This document shows, one piece after another, positions 53,207 through 62,897 of a stretch of DNA of 64,000 nt (positions within the stretch are counted from its first letter, which is position 1; each line of letters starts with the position of its first letter). The stretch covers positions 2,976,001-3,040,000 of the forward strand of contig OZ244969.1 in assembly GCA_965222725.1 (NCBI GenBank), in the 5' to 3' direction. Below the pieces are notes generated by a model. It did not search any database, was not told where the DNA came from, and saw only the letters and a program-made list of their open reading frames with translations. The position numbers were made by a program, and so were the translations under genes. This DNA is from GCA-2748575 sp965222725 (GTDB lineage: Bacteria; Pseudomonadota; Gammaproteobacteria; Pseudomonadales; Ketobacteraceae).

Positions 53207-54735
53207 GACGGCTCCTTCAGCACCGAACGAAAGCGCCACAGTTCCGTGAGCCGGTAACCGGTATAGCGGCCCAGTAACAGAATGGTTGCCAGCACTACCA
53301 GCAGCAATTCCGGGAACACAAACACCAGATGGGACAGGGTTTCATTGCTGATAACCAGGTATCCCAGGCAGGCACCCAGCAGGCTGCCCAGTCCACGGGT
53401 CACTGCTTCTCCAGGGCCGTGTTCTTCCCAAATCAGCGACATGCGTTCAATGGTCATGGCCAGGATCACCATGGGGAACAGGGCGATGGACAGGCCACGA
53501 TCCAGCCCCAGCTGCGCACTGAGTATGGAAAACATGGCAATGATCAGAATCACAATGGTCAGCACGGCTGCCAGCCGGGGTACCAGCAGCAGTTTGAGCC
53601 GTTCCAGATAGAGCCGCAGCATCAGACCAATGGCCACCAGAATGGAAAACATGATAACGCCCCAGAGCAGCTGGGTTTCCCGGAAGGCCAGGGCGATCAG
53701 AATGGGCATAAAGGTACCGAAGGTTTTAATGCCGATCACGTTACGCAGGATCACAATCATCAGTGCGCCCAGGGGTACCAGCAGAATAATGCGGTAAACG
53801 TTCTGAGTGTGGACCGGCAGCGCAAACAGGGAAAAATCCATTACCGCCGAATCCACCTGTTTGGCCCAGTGTTCCGCCAGTGACACCTTGGTACGTGAAT
53901 GGCGGGCGATGGAAAATTCCACCTGGGCCGGCTTGCCGCCCTGAACCTTGGTGAGCGGGTCGTCGCCTACCCGCCATGCCAGAATGTTGGAATGGTAGCC
54001 TTGAATAGCGTTGGTGGGGTTGAAGGCGATCCATTCCTCGCCGTTGTATACCTCCAGCCAGGGCTTGAGGCTGCCGTGTTTGATGCGATCCTGCAGTTCC
54101 AGAATATAAACGATGCGGGCGGGGATTCTGGCGCCGGCAAGAATCCGGATAATTTCCCGGACCCATTCGGTGCTGCCGACGCCGGCTTTGTTGATGATGG
54201 AAACGTTTTCATCGGGTTCCGGGCTGATGAGCCGTAACAGCAATTCCCGGGTAAAGGTTTCCGTATCAGCGGAATGCTCGCGGACTTCGTCAAGAATGGC
54301 GCTGATAGCCGAACCCAGTGGCTCTTTGTATTCGGGGACTTCAGGGTAGGTGGGGATGGGCTGGGTACGCTTGCGGTGACTGGCTTCATCGGCCGCCAGT
54401 TCACAGCGGTAATAAAGTACCTGCTTGTCGTTGGCCCGTCGTACGGCCCAGAGGGCTTTGCGGTTGATCTTGTCGTATTCCGTGGCCAGGCCGTAACTGC
54501 TGGAAATAAAATCCTCATTGAGTTTTACAAAGCCGGGCGGGCGGTGGGGAATATAAAACTCTGCCTTGGCGGGGCCGCCATTGGCCTGAAAGGATACGCG
54601 TGCCTCTACGGTCCAGACGTCGTTCATTTCTGCGGGCAGCAGCGGTAGCCCCAGTTCGGTATTTTTATAATAAACAAGACACACTGCTGCGATAACCAGA
54701 ACAAGGGCAATGATTTTTATCTGAAGATCTTTCAC
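53203..54735 (-). CDS. Inactive transglutaminase-like protein with seven transmembrane helices
   Basis: A 510-residue membrane protein (GTG start 54735). One N-terminal helix (~residues 8-24), then a periplasmic transglutaminase-like domain (~120-260, SIINKAGVGSTEWVREIIRI, LEVYNGEEWIAFNPTNAIQGY), then seven membrane helices (~305-490). The usual transglutaminase Cys is missing in the corresponding AGVGS segment, consistent with the Transglut_i_TM/7TM_transglut family annotated as inactive. It lies between the protease-like and ATP-grasp genes with 6 bp and overlap spacing. Confidence 0.88.
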   Translation of the reverse strand: MKDLQIKIIALVLVIAAVCLVYYKNTELGLPLLPAEMNDVWTVEARVSFQANGGPAKAEFYIPHRPPGFVKLNEDFISSSYGLATEYDKINRKALWAVRRANDKQVLYYRCELAADEASHRKRTQPIPTYPEVPEYKEPLGSAISAILDEVREHSADTETFTRELLLRLISPEPDENVSIINKAGVGSTEWVREIIRILAGARIPARIVYILELQDRIKHGSLKPWLEVYNGEEWIAFNPTNAIQGYHSNILAWRVGDDPLTKVQGGKPAQVEFSIARHSRTKVSLAEHWAKQVDSAVMDFSLFALPVHTQNVYRIILLVPLGALMIVILRNVIGIKTFGTFMPILIALAFRETQLLWGVIMFSILVAIGLMLRLYLERLKLLLVPRLAAVLTIVILIIAMFSILSAQLGLDRGLSIALFPMVILAMTIERMSLIWEEHGPGEAVTRGLGSLLGACLGYLVISNETLSHLVFVFPELLLVVLATILLLGRYTGYRLTELWRFRSVLKEPS

Positions 54736-54741
54736 CGGATA

Positions 54742-55386
54742 TTATTTTTCTGTTTGTGACGGTTTTGTTTCGGCCAGTGTATCCTTTTTGGCGTCTTCAG
54801 GCGAGGGCGGTTCAACGGTGGCAAGAAAAGTTTTACCCGGATCCACCAGCGCCACGTCTTTCAGAAAACGCCTGCCCAGCAATACAGGGTAGATGAACTT
54901 GTGGCGGTTTGTCAGGCTGAACTCCGCCTGGTGCTCACGACCACCAATATAGATGGGGATGGTGACCACATAACGCCGTGCGCTTTTTCTTTTATGACGC
55001 TTGATGCGTACCGTGCGCTCCACCGGGCGTTCAAAGGTCAGCTTTACCGCCGGTTTTTCCGGGTGGCTGCGCCCGTCTTTATCGACATAGGCCTTTCTGC
55101 CTTCACGCTCAATGGTAAAACGAACCCATTCGTTGCCATCTTTTTCAAAAGGGGTGATGTCCCGGGCATCAATGGATGAGGTTTTGGCACCGGAATCCAG
55201 TTTGGCTTTCAGTTTGGTGTAGGTCGGCGGGAAATAGACATTTTCCACCCAGCCCATGATGCGTTTTTCAACGATGTCTTCGTTACTTTTGCTTTTGTCA
55301 TCCCCGGCATGGACCAGACTGCTGCAGATAACCAGCAGCAAAAACGTTGAATATCTGAATAACTGGTTAAACACATTATTCTCCAT
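54742..55386 (-). CDS. RimB-like aspartyl protease family protein (exported)
   Basis: A 214-residue protein with a signal peptide (residues ~1-28, ending VHA-GDD). AKLDSGAKTSSIDA contains the retropepsin-like D-S-G-A active-site motif, and PVLLGRRFLKDVALVD the matching second motif; this is the ATP-dependent zinc protease / DUF785 family usually found with ATP-grasp ligases. ATG 55386 is chosen because the signal peptide starts there; longer starts reach 55422. First gene of the operon. Confidence 0.85.
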   Translation of the reverse strand: MENNVFNQLFRYSTFLLLVICSSLVHAGDDKSKSNEDIVEKRIMGWVENVYFPPTYTKLKAKLDSGAKTSSIDARDITPFEKDGNEWVRFTIEREGRKAYVDKDGRSHPEKPAVKLTFERPVERTVRIKRHKRKSARRYVVTIPIYIGGREHQAEFSLTNRHKFIYPVLLGRRFLKDVALVDPGKTFLATVEPPSPEDAKKDTLAETKPSQTEK

Positions 55387-55473
55387 TGAGTAGTGATGCA
55401 CCAATTCCTGTGACGGAGACACACTAACACAAAAGGTTATGGCCTGGCTGTGACTCAGGTGGTTTTCGGCCGG

Positions 55474-56184
55474 CTATTTTACATGGATTTTGCGAAAGGT
55501 CAGGTTGATTCTGTGGGTTACCGGCAGCCGTGTTTTGGCCACCTGATGTATCCAGTGGTGCTGGGTTGCGCCGGCCATAATCAGCACATCGCCATGGTTC
55601 AGATCCAGATGAAGTGGCGGGCGACTCCGGTCCCGGGGCTTCAGGCTGAAGCGGCGATTGCAGCCAAGACTGACTGAAGCAATCACCGGGTTACACCCCA
55701 GTTCCGGTTCGTTATCGCTGTGCCAGCCCACGCTGTCGTTGCCGTTCTGATACAGGTTGGCCAGCAGGCTGTTATAGGCGACGTCTGTCCGGTGACGGCC
55801 ATCCCCAAGGGATTCCATGTCCTGCCGGATCTGATCCAGTAGCGGGGTAAAGGGGGTGGGTTGTAACTGGATGCCGGAGTAGGAGTAGCTGGCTTCGGGA
55901 GTACCGAACCAGGCCTGCAGGCGCGGAATGGGGATCAGTTTTCCCGCAATACGGATATTGTCCCGGCGCCAGGGAATCTCCTGATACAGGGTATCAAAAA
56001 GGTGTTGTGCTGATGCGGTATGATAAAAGCCGCGATACAGGGTCAGAAAACAGCGCCCTTCAGGGTCCAGATCGATAGACTCAGGTATGGTGCCAGCGTT
56101 TGCTGACGGTTGTTCCGGCGTCTTCTGTTCTGGAGAATTCTGCTCTGTTGTAAAAAGGTCCGTTGTAAAAAGGTCCGGTTGCAT
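55474..56184 (-). CDS. AlkB-like 2-oxoglutarate/Fe(II) dioxygenase
   Basis: A 236-residue protein; the first ~38 residues are low complexity (two DLFTT copies, EQNSPEQKTPEQ). The catalytic domain has WHSDNEPEL (HxD iron ligands) near residue 156, IASVSLGCNRRFSLKPR, and the distal His-Arg region GATQHHWIHQVAKT... THRINLTFR. The substrate loop is of the ALKBH2/3 kind. It removes alkyl lesions from DNA or RNA by oxidation. No Ada gene is nearby. Confidence 0.9.
   Translation of the reverse strand: MQPDLFTTDLFTTEQNSPEQKTPEQPSANAGTIPESIDLDPEGRCFLTLYRGFYHTASAQHLFDTLYQEIPWRRDNIRIAGKLIPIPRLQAWFGTPEASYSYSGIQLQPTPFTPLLDQIRQDMESLGDGRHRTDVAYNSLLANLYQNGNDSVGWHSDNEPELGCNPVIASVSLGCNRRFSLKPRDRSRPPLHLDLNHGDVLIMAGATQHHWIHQVAKTRLPVTHRINLTFRKIHVK
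56148..56177. repeat. 15-bp tandem duplication in the alkB-like N-terminus
   Basis: The 15-bp unit TTGTAAAAAGGTCCG occurs twice in a row (56148-56162 and 56163-56177), coding for a duplicated DLFTT pentapeptide and keeping the frame. Confidence 0.85.
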
Positions 56185-56194
56185 ATTCCGCTGT

Positions 56195-56824
56195 TCAAAA
56201 AGGGCAGGGGGCTGTGATGTTCAGCCTATGCCCGTTCACCGGGTGTTGCAAGCGCAGCGCATGCGCGTGTAACAGCATGCGCTCTGATGCATTGGCAACG
56301 GCGTCCGGGGCATAGAGTCGGTCGCCCACAATGGGAAGCCCCAGGTATTTCATATGCAGACGCAGCTGGTGAGAGCGCCCGGTGACGGGATAGAGCCGCA
56401 TGCGTGCTGAATCAGGGTGCTGTTCCAGCAACTCAAAACGGGTGACGGAATGTTTGCCCTGGGTAAAGTCCACTTTCTGCCGTGGCCGGTTGGGCCAGTC
56501 GGTGATCAGAGGGAGCTGTACCTGACCCCGGGACAGGCAGGCAGTGCCCGCACCAACCGCAATATATTCCTTGTCGGTTTGCCGCTCCCGGAACTGCTGA
56601 TGCAACTGCTTTTCCACGGCTTTGGATTTTGCCAGTATCATCACACCGGAGGTGGCGCAATCCAGGCGGTGCACAATATGAATGTCGCCGTACTGGTCCC
56701 GTGCCCGGGTGGCGATGGAATCCTGATGTTCAGGTTTGCGCCCTGGTACTGATAACACCCAGGGCGGCTTGTCCACCGCCAGCAGGTGCTCGTCCTCGTA
56801 GAGAACCCTAAGGGTTTCTGTCAC
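56195..56824 (-). CDS. rluA: RluA family pseudouridine synthase
   Basis: A 209-residue enzyme, close to the 219 of E. coli RluA. The catalytic Asp is in HRLDCATSGVMILAKS, and RLYPVTGRSHQLRLHMKYLG is the second family motif. Start GTG 56824 lies just past the rapA stop, and rapA-rluA adjacency matches E. coli. RluA modifies 23S rRNA U746 and some tRNAs at U32. Length and context favour RluA over RluC/D. Confidence 0.9.
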   Translation of the reverse strand: MTETLRVLYEDEHLLAVDKPPWVLSVPGRKPEHQDSIATRARDQYGDIHIVHRLDCATSGVMILAKSKAVEKQLHQQFRERQTDKEYIAVGAGTACLSRGQVQLPLITDWPNRPRQKVDFTQGKHSVTRFELLEQHPDSARMRLYPVTGRSHQLRLHMKYLGLPIVGDRLYAPDAVANASERMLLHAHALRLQHPVNGHRLNITAPCPF

Positions 56825-56827
56825 GGA

Positions 56828-59683
56828 TCAGGACTGCACGGAAACCATTACCCGGATCGCATCCAGCGACACCCGGGCATTGTCCTGCATCAGGCGCAGG
56901 CCTTCATCGCGGTTGCTGATCAGTGTGTCGATTTCTTCAGGATCAATGTTGGGATTGGTTTTCTGTAATGCCTGCAGGCGTTCGATCTCACTGGTCATCT
57001 GTTCCTGATAGGCCTGCATGGCCTGCTGCTGTTGCTGGGCAAAAGCTTCGTGGGCAATGCTGCTGCCGTTTTTTACGCTGGCTTCAATCTCGCTGCGATA
57101 GTTTTTGATAATGGCAGCCACCAGTTCGCCCTTCACATTTTTTAACTGCTTGTCGAGGGTTTCCAGGGTGACCGCGGTAGACAGGTTACGGCCCTGCTGG
57201 TCCAGCAGAATACGAATGGGTACCGGCGGCAGGTAGCGGTTCAGGCTCAGGCGCGCCGGTGCCGGGCAGTGAATCACAAACAGCAATTCAATCAGCAAGG
57301 TGCCTTCTTTCAGTTGCTTGTTTTTCAGCAGGCAGACACTGGCTTTGCCTTTTTCGCCGGTAATCACTTTTTCCATGGCGCCGTGAACCATGGGGTGATC
57401 CCAGGTCAGGTATTGCACTTCATCCCGGCGCAGGGCAGTGGCCCTGTCATAGGTGATGCTGGTGCCGTCTTCATCCAGATGAGGAAAGTTTTCTTCCAGA
57501 TCGGTACCAGGGCGAATCAGTTCCACCATGGCGGACAGTTCTTCGCTTTCCACGCCGTACTGGGAAAACAGGTGATCCATATAGTGAGACAGGGAATCGT
57601 TGTAATCCAGGTCCTGTAATGCTTCCAGTACCGGTTCAACGGACTGGTCTCCCTGGGAGTGCAGTTCCAGCAAACGGTTACGCCCGTGAATGAATTTTTC
57701 GTGCAGGGTTTCCGCTTCTTTGTGGGTGGTTTCAATGAAAGCTTCCAGATCGGCCTCTGCCAGTTCACGGAACTGCTGTTGCAAGTGGTTGTACACCACG
57801 CTGCTGGTAGAGGAGGTTTTCACAAAGGCGTTCAGCCCTTCGTCGTACCAGCGGAACAGGCGCTCCTGCAGGCTGTCTTCAAAATAGAGTGCGTGAATCT
57901 GAATATCCTGCTGCTGGCCAATGCGGTCCAGCCGCCCGATACGTTGTTCCAGCAAATCCACCGGCATGGGCAGATCAAACAGCACCAGATGATGACAGAA
58001 CTGGAAGTTGCGGCCTTCGCTGCCGATCTCGGAACAGATCAGGGCCTGGGCGCCGGTTTCTTCTTCGGCAAACCAGGCGGCGGCCCGGTCCCGTTCAATG
58101 ATGGACAGCTTTTCGTGGAAGGAAGCGCAGAGTACGCCGCCACGCAACGTCAGGTGTTTTTCCAGCGCATTGGCGGTTTCCCGATGGTGACAAATGATCA
58201 GCACTTTTTTGCCACGGTTGGTTTTCAGAAAACTCAGCAGCCAGTCTACCCGGGGATCAATGGTTACCCAGTCTTCATCCAGCATGGTGTGTTCCGGGTA
58301 GAGCTGTTCTTCCCAACTGTCGCAGGCCAGATAGGCCTGGGGTAATGTCAGCGGGTATTCGTGCAGTTCACGAATGGGGAAATCGGTAATGTTGTCGCGG
58401 GTGTTGCGGTATAGGACCCGGCCGGTGCCCTGGCGGTCCAGCAGACGGTTGGCCAGTTCGATCTTGTGCTGGGACGCATCGGCTGAAGCTTCGTCGTCTT
58501 TCAGAATTTGCTGGATCAGGGTCTGGCTGGAGTCATCCGGCAACAGTTCGTTCAATCGCGCGAGATCCGCTTCTGCCACCTTGTGGTGAGCCATCAGATT
58601 TTCGGCCGCTTCGGCGACCTGCTCAAAGCTTTCCTGCTGCTGGATAAAGGCGTTCAGGTCATGATATCGGGCCGGGTCCAGCAGGTGCAGCTGGGCAAAG
58701 TGGCTCTGGTGGCCTTCCTTTTCCGGGGTAGCGGTGAGCAGCAGCATGCCTTTCGCCAGGCGGGAAAAGGTTTCCACCATGGTGTACGCAGGGCTGGCTT
58801 TCTCCGGTGTCCAGGCCAGGTGATGGGCTTCGTCGACTATTAAAAGGTCCCACTCGGTCGCCAGGGCCTTTTCCTGCCATTGGGGGTTGTCCAGCAGGAA
58901 CGGCAGGCTGCACAGCACCAGCTGTTCGGCCTCAAAAGGGTTGTCGGTGTCCTGGCTTTCACAAATAGCCTGGCATTGCTCTTCGTTAAAAATGCGGAAG
59001 GCCAGGTTAAAGCGGCGCATCATTTCCACCAGCCACTGATTTACCAGTGGTGTGGGTACCAGAATCAGAACCCGGCTGATCTGCCCCTGCACCAGCAGGC
59101 GGTGAGTGATCAGGCCGGCTTCAATGGTTTTACCCAGGCCCACTTCATCCGCCAGCATTACCCGGGGCTGCATGCGCTGAGTCACTTCCCGGGCAATATG
59201 AAACTGGTGGGGAATCAGGTCCACCCTGGGGCCCATCAGGCCCCGCAGGGGGGACTTGGCGTATTCGCTCTGGTGATCCCAGGTGCGGTAGCGCAGGGAA
59301 AAGGTTTTGTAGCGGTCGGTCTGGCCGTGGAGCAAACGTTCGATGGGGCCGGCATGCTCACTGCTGCCCACCACCTGGGTTTCCGGCAGGGTGGTTGTTT
59401 CGCCGTCTGCGGTCTTCAGCTCATAGAACAGCAAACCGCCTTCATCGTGGGACTGCAGCACTTCGTAGGGCTCGCCGTCCAGGTTTTCCACCGCTTCGCC
59501 GGTGCGGAACTGTACCCGTATCAGCGGTGCATTCTGCATGGAAAAGGTACGGGTGGCTTCAGAGTCCGGAAAGTATATGGTTACCATCCTGCCTTCCGTC
59601 TGGGTCACGATACCCATGCCCAGTTCCGGTTCTGCGGTGTTTGCCCAGCGCTGGCCTACCTGGTAGTGGAACTGTTGATTCAT
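56828..59683 (-). CDS. rapA: RNA polymerase-associated ATPase RapA
   Basis: A 951-residue Swi2/Snf2 protein (E. coli 968). N-terminal Tudor-like barrels (~1-105: GQRWANTAEPELGMGIV, RTFSMQNAPLIRVQF) are followed by helicase motifs: LADEVGLGKTIEAGLI (I), LLIVDEAHHLAW (II), LLLTATPEKEGHQ (III), and in the second lobe SEIGSEGRNFQFCHHLV and LEQRIGRLDRIGQ (V, VI). It recycles RNA polymerase. ATG 59683 is preferred to GTG 59695. Confidence 0.95.
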   Translation of the reverse strand: MNQQFHYQVGQRWANTAEPELGMGIVTQTEGRMVTIYFPDSEATRTFSMQNAPLIRVQFRTGEAVENLDGEPYEVLQSHDEGGLLFYELKTADGETTTLPETQVVGSSEHAGPIERLLHGQTDRYKTFSLRYRTWDHQSEYAKSPLRGLMGPRVDLIPHQFHIAREVTQRMQPRVMLADEVGLGKTIEAGLITHRLLVQGQISRVLILVPTPLVNQWLVEMMRRFNLAFRIFNEEQCQAICESQDTDNPFEAEQLVLCSLPFLLDNPQWQEKALATEWDLLIVDEAHHLAWTPEKASPAYTMVETFSRLAKGMLLLTATPEKEGHQSHFAQLHLLDPARYHDLNAFIQQQESFEQVAEAAENLMAHHKVAEADLARLNELLPDDSSQTLIQQILKDDEASADASQHKIELANRLLDRQGTGRVLYRNTRDNITDFPIRELHEYPLTLPQAYLACDSWEEQLYPEHTMLDEDWVTIDPRVDWLLSFLKTNRGKKVLIICHHRETANALEKHLTLRGGVLCASFHEKLSIIERDRAAAWFAEEETGAQALICSEIGSEGRNFQFCHHLVLFDLPMPVDLLEQRIGRLDRIGQQQDIQIHALYFEDSLQERLFRWYDEGLNAFVKTSSTSSVVYNHLQQQFRELAEADLEAFIETTHKEAETLHEKFIHGRNRLLELHSQGDQSVEPVLEALQDLDYNDSLSHYMDHLFSQYGVESEELSAMVELIRPGTDLEENFPHLDEDGTSITYDRATALRRDEVQYLTWDHPMVHGAMEKVITGEKGKASVCLLKNKQLKEGTLLIELLFVIHCPAPARLSLNRYLPPVPIRILLDQQGRNLSTAVTLETLDKQLKNVKGELVAAIIKNYRSEIEASVKNGSSIAHEAFAQQQQQAMQAYQEQMTSEIERLQALQKTNPNIDPEEIDTLISNRDEGLRLMQDNARVSLDAIRVMVSVQS

Positions 59684-59913
59684 GTAGTGAAGCACCTTTT
59701 CCTGTTCTTGAGCGTTGATTGGGTGGAATGCCTTCCCGACACCCGGGGGCCGATTTTACCGGAAATGCCTGCCCATTGGGAAACCGCAAATGTAACGGAT
59801 TTGACCCCAAGCTTTTGATGGTAAACAGAATATGTTAAAAGAGTGATCCGGTTTATCCGCCTGACCGAAGCCTGATAGAAAGAAGCCTGACAGAAAAAAG
59901 GGAAGTTCACACC

Positions 59914-61083
59914 ATGCATAAAATCAGAACCTACAATGCCATTGCCGTAAAAGGACTGGAGCGTTTTACCCGGGACAAATACGAAGTGGCTAGCGAAATC
60001 GGCTCGCCGGATGCCCTGCTGCTGCGCAGCTATAAACTGTCGGAGGATGAAATCGGAGACTCCATCAAGGCTATCGGCCGTGCCGGCGCGGGCGTTAACA
60101 ATATTCCCGTGCCGGCCTGTACCCAACGGGGTATTCCCGTGTTCAACGCCCCCGGCGCCAATGCCAATGCGGTGAAAGAACTGGTGGCCTGCGCCATGTT
60201 GTTGTGTTCCCGCGGTATTGTGGAAGGCATCGCTTACTCCAAGAGCCTCACCGGTATCAGCGATTCTGCCGAAATGCACAAGCTGCTGGAAGCGGAAAAG
60301 AAAAAATTCCGCGGCTCTGAAATTGCCGGCAAAACCCTGGGGGTGGTTGGCCTGGGAGCCATTGGTTCGCTGGTGGCCAAAATGGCGTTGCGCCTGGGTA
60401 TGCGGGTGATTGGTTATGACCCGGCCCTGTCGGTAGACGCCGCCTGGCGCCTGCCCAGCGAGGTGGAGCGCATGGAAAACCTGCAGGCGCTGGTATCCCG
60501 GGCTGATTTCGTCAGCCTGCACCTGCCGGTACTGGACAGCACCCGTGGCCTGATCAATGCCAATATGCTCAGCGCCTTCAAGGAAGGTGCCTGCCTGCTC
60601 AACTTCGCCCGCGGTGAAATTGTGGATGTGGATGCGATAGTGACCGCACTGGAACAGGGCAAGCTGCGCCGCTACGCCTGTGATTTTCCTGAGCCGCAAC
60701 TGATTCAGCGGGACGACGTGATTCTGATGCCGCACATTGGCGCCAGCACCGATGAAGCGGAAGAGAACTGCGCCATTATGGCGGCGGACCAGATTATCGA
60801 TTTTCTGGAAAACGGCAATATCCGTAACTCGGTGAATTTCCCCGCCTGTTACCTGGAGCGTACCGAAGGCTACCGTCTGGCTATTGCCAACCGGAACGTG
60901 CCGAAAAAGCTGAGCCAGGTTCTGGATATTCTGGCGGACAAAAATATCAACGTGATTGATATGCTGAACAAAAGCCGCGATGAAGTGGCCTATAACCTGA
61001 TTGATATTGCCAATGAGCCCGACGATGCACTGTTGAACGAGATTCGCGGTATTGAAGGCATTATTAATGTACGGGTGGTGTAA
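59914..61083 (+). CDS. serA: D-3-phosphoglycerate dehydrogenase
   Basis: A 389-residue enzyme with a split substrate domain, a Rossmann domain (GVVGLGAIGSLVAKMALRLG, then YDP with the NAD-binding Asp) and a C-terminal ACT domain (residues ~315-389, RLAIANRNVPKKLSQVLDIL). Catalytic residues are seen in NFARGEIVD (Arg), DFPEPQ (Glu) and MPHIGAST (His). First step of serine synthesis; the ACT domain suggests serine feedback. GGGAAG lies before the ATG. Slightly shorter than the E. coli enzyme (410). Confidence 0.95.
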   Translation: MHKIRTYNAIAVKGLERFTRDKYEVASEIGSPDALLLRSYKLSEDEIGDSIKAIGRAGAGVNNIPVPACTQRGIPVFNAPGANANAVKELVACAMLLCSRGIVEGIAYSKSLTGISDSAEMHKLLEAEKKKFRGSEIAGKTLGVVGLGAIGSLVAKMALRLGMRVIGYDPALSVDAAWRLPSEVERMENLQALVSRADFVSLHLPVLDSTRGLINANMLSAFKEGACLLNFARGEIVDVDAIVTALEQGKLRRYACDFPEPQLIQRDDVILMPHIGASTDEAEENCAIMAADQIIDFLENGNIRNSVNFPACYLERTEGYRLAIANRNVPKKLSQVLDILADKNINVIDMLNKSRDEVAYNLIDIANEPDDALLNEIRGIEGIINVRVV

Positions 61084-61316
61084 ACACACCTTGCGCCGGG
61101 GCCGTGGCCCTGGCGTGATTTCGCCTGCTGTCGTACCTTCTCTTTCCATTAGCTCTATCAGCTCCATCAATTCCATCATCCCCGTGCTCTGCAGGCTGTC
61201 TTGGGGAGCGGGTCAGCATGCTTTACGTTCTTCGTTACTAATTCATATAGTGTTAACAGGCTCCTGATGCCAGGATAATCCATGCCTGAAATCAGTGTCG
61301 TCAGTCAGAAGAGTCA

Positions 61317-62897
61317 ATGAAGTCGTTCAAGTCTTTCCTGCCCATCATCCCGTGCCTTTTGGCTGTGCTGTCGTCAGCGGCTTCTGCCCAGCTGGCGCAG
61401 AATATAACGGTGGGCAACGCCAAGGCGTTAGCGCTGGCCAATGCTGTCACCGCGGATCCGCCGGGTATTGATGCCATCCATTTCAATCCTGCCGGCCTGG
61501 CGCTTCTGGCAGGCCGCCAGTACCAATTGAAACTGGTCACAGGGCAATACCAGATAGAAGACAGGATCACCCGCTCTGACTATCTGGACAACCTGCTGGC
61601 AGACACGGCCTTCGAGGAAACCCTGGAACCCGGCACAACCCGCACCACCGATGTATCCGCCATGCTGCCGTTTTTTGGCCTGACGGAATTGCCCGGGGTG
61701 TTCTCGCCGCTGGGCGGGGTTTCCCTGACCACACCGGATCAGCGCTATACCTTTGCCACCGCCGTCTATGCCCCCATGATGGTGGGCTATCACCGGGAGC
61801 GGGGTAGTGTGTCCCGGTATCAGGGCAATGAACTGGGCTTTACTCATCTCACCTATTTTTCACCATCCCTTGCCTGGCGGGTTAATGAGGAATGGTCCCT
61901 GGGTGTAGCGGTGCTGATGAGTTACAGTGGCATTGGCCTGGATATGGATATGCGGGTTACCAATGAGTTTCTGGGGGCGGTGGAATCTTTGGGACGTGCC
62001 GCCTGTGACGGCAATCAGCCGCGGCCGGTGTGGAGCGGCGTGATTGATCTGTGCCAGGGGGAGTTCGGCCCCTTTGCACCAATCGGCAGTATTCAGCTGG
62101 AAGTGGAAGACAGCTTTAACCCGTCCATGAATGTTGGGGTGTTATGGCAACCGGTGTCCTGGTTTTCCTGGGGATTGGTGTATCAGATGGAGGCCAGTAC
62201 CCATCTGGAAGGGGAGTACCGTTTTCGTTACGCGCCGGGCTGGGTGGATTTTTTTCAGGGGCTGAACGCCTCATTGGTGGGGTCGGTTATTTCTCCGCTG
62301 ATCCCACAGGGCGTGGCGGAAGAAGGTGGCGACGCCCGCCTTAACTTTACGCTGCCTGCCCATGTGGCCACCGGAATCAGCCTGAACCTGTTTCCTGAAT
62401 GGAAAATCAATCTGGATCTGAAATGGACCGATACAGCCGCCTGGGACAGCTTTACCCTGGAGTTCGAGGATCCTCTCGACTTCACTCCGGCCATGGCGCT
62501 GGTGGCATCCGATGCGGTGTCCGCCACCTCGGTATCTTTTCCTCTGAACTATCGCAGCACCTGGAGTTGGGCCCTTGGGGTGGAATACCAGTATTCGGAT
62601 CAGTGGGTGTTGCGGGGTGGTGTGGAAGAAAGGCCCAGCGCATTGCCGGACAACGCCCAGAATTTTATGGCGCCTTTTGGTGATGCCTGGTTGCTGGGTG
62701 TTGGTTTTGGCTATCAGCCGGCGCCCCACACAGTGATTGATGTGGGGCTGGCGTATCTGTCGTCCTCAACCAGCAGTAAAGCCAGCGCCGATCGTTTGAA
62801 TGAACCGGGTGTGTTCTACAATCCTTACGCCGGTTACGATCTGGAGAGCCGGGTGGATGTGGTGTTGCTGGAGTTCAGCTATCAGACGCGTTTTTAG
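61317..62897 (+). CDS. FadL/OmpP1 family outer-membrane transport protein
   Basis: A 526-residue protein with a signal peptide (residues 1-24, ending ASA-QL), an N-terminal hatch segment with the family signature (GNAKALALANAVTADPPG then HFNPAGLALLAG) and a 14-stranded beta-barrel pattern ending in VVLLEFSYQTRF (terminal Phe). Such proteins pass long-chain fatty acids or other hydrophobics through the outer membrane. A single disulphide (CDGNQ / LCQGEF) is possible in a loop. The 3' end overlaps the convergent HD gene by 4 bp. Confidence 0.9.
   Translation: MKSFKSFLPIIPCLLAVLSSAASAQLAQNITVGNAKALALANAVTADPPGIDAIHFNPAGLALLAGRQYQLKLVTGQYQIEDRITRSDYLDNLLADTAFEETLEPGTTRTTDVSAMLPFFGLTELPGVFSPLGGVSLTTPDQRYTFATAVYAPMMVGYHRERGSVSRYQGNELGFTHLTYFSPSLAWRVNEEWSLGVAVLMSYSGIGLDMDMRVTNEFLGAVESLGRAACDGNQPRPVWSGVIDLCQGEFGPFAPIGSIQLEVEDSFNPSMNVGVLWQPVSWFSWGLVYQMEASTHLEGEYRFRYAPGWVDFFQGLNASLVGSVISPLIPQGVAEEGGDARLNFTLPAHVATGISLNLFPEWKINLDLKWTDTAAWDSFTLEFEDPLDFTPAMALVASDAVSATSVSFPLNYRSTWSWALGVEYQYSDQWVLRGGVEERPSALPDNAQNFMAPFGDAWLLGVGFGYQPAPHTVIDVGLAYLSSSTSSKASADRLNEPGVFYNPYAGYDLESRVDVVLLEFSYQTRF

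Noticed and set aside
59680..61179. 499-residue open frame on the minus strand opposite serA
   Set aside because: It is fully antisense to serA, rich in His and Gln as typical of shadow frames, and shows no ribosome site or domain.
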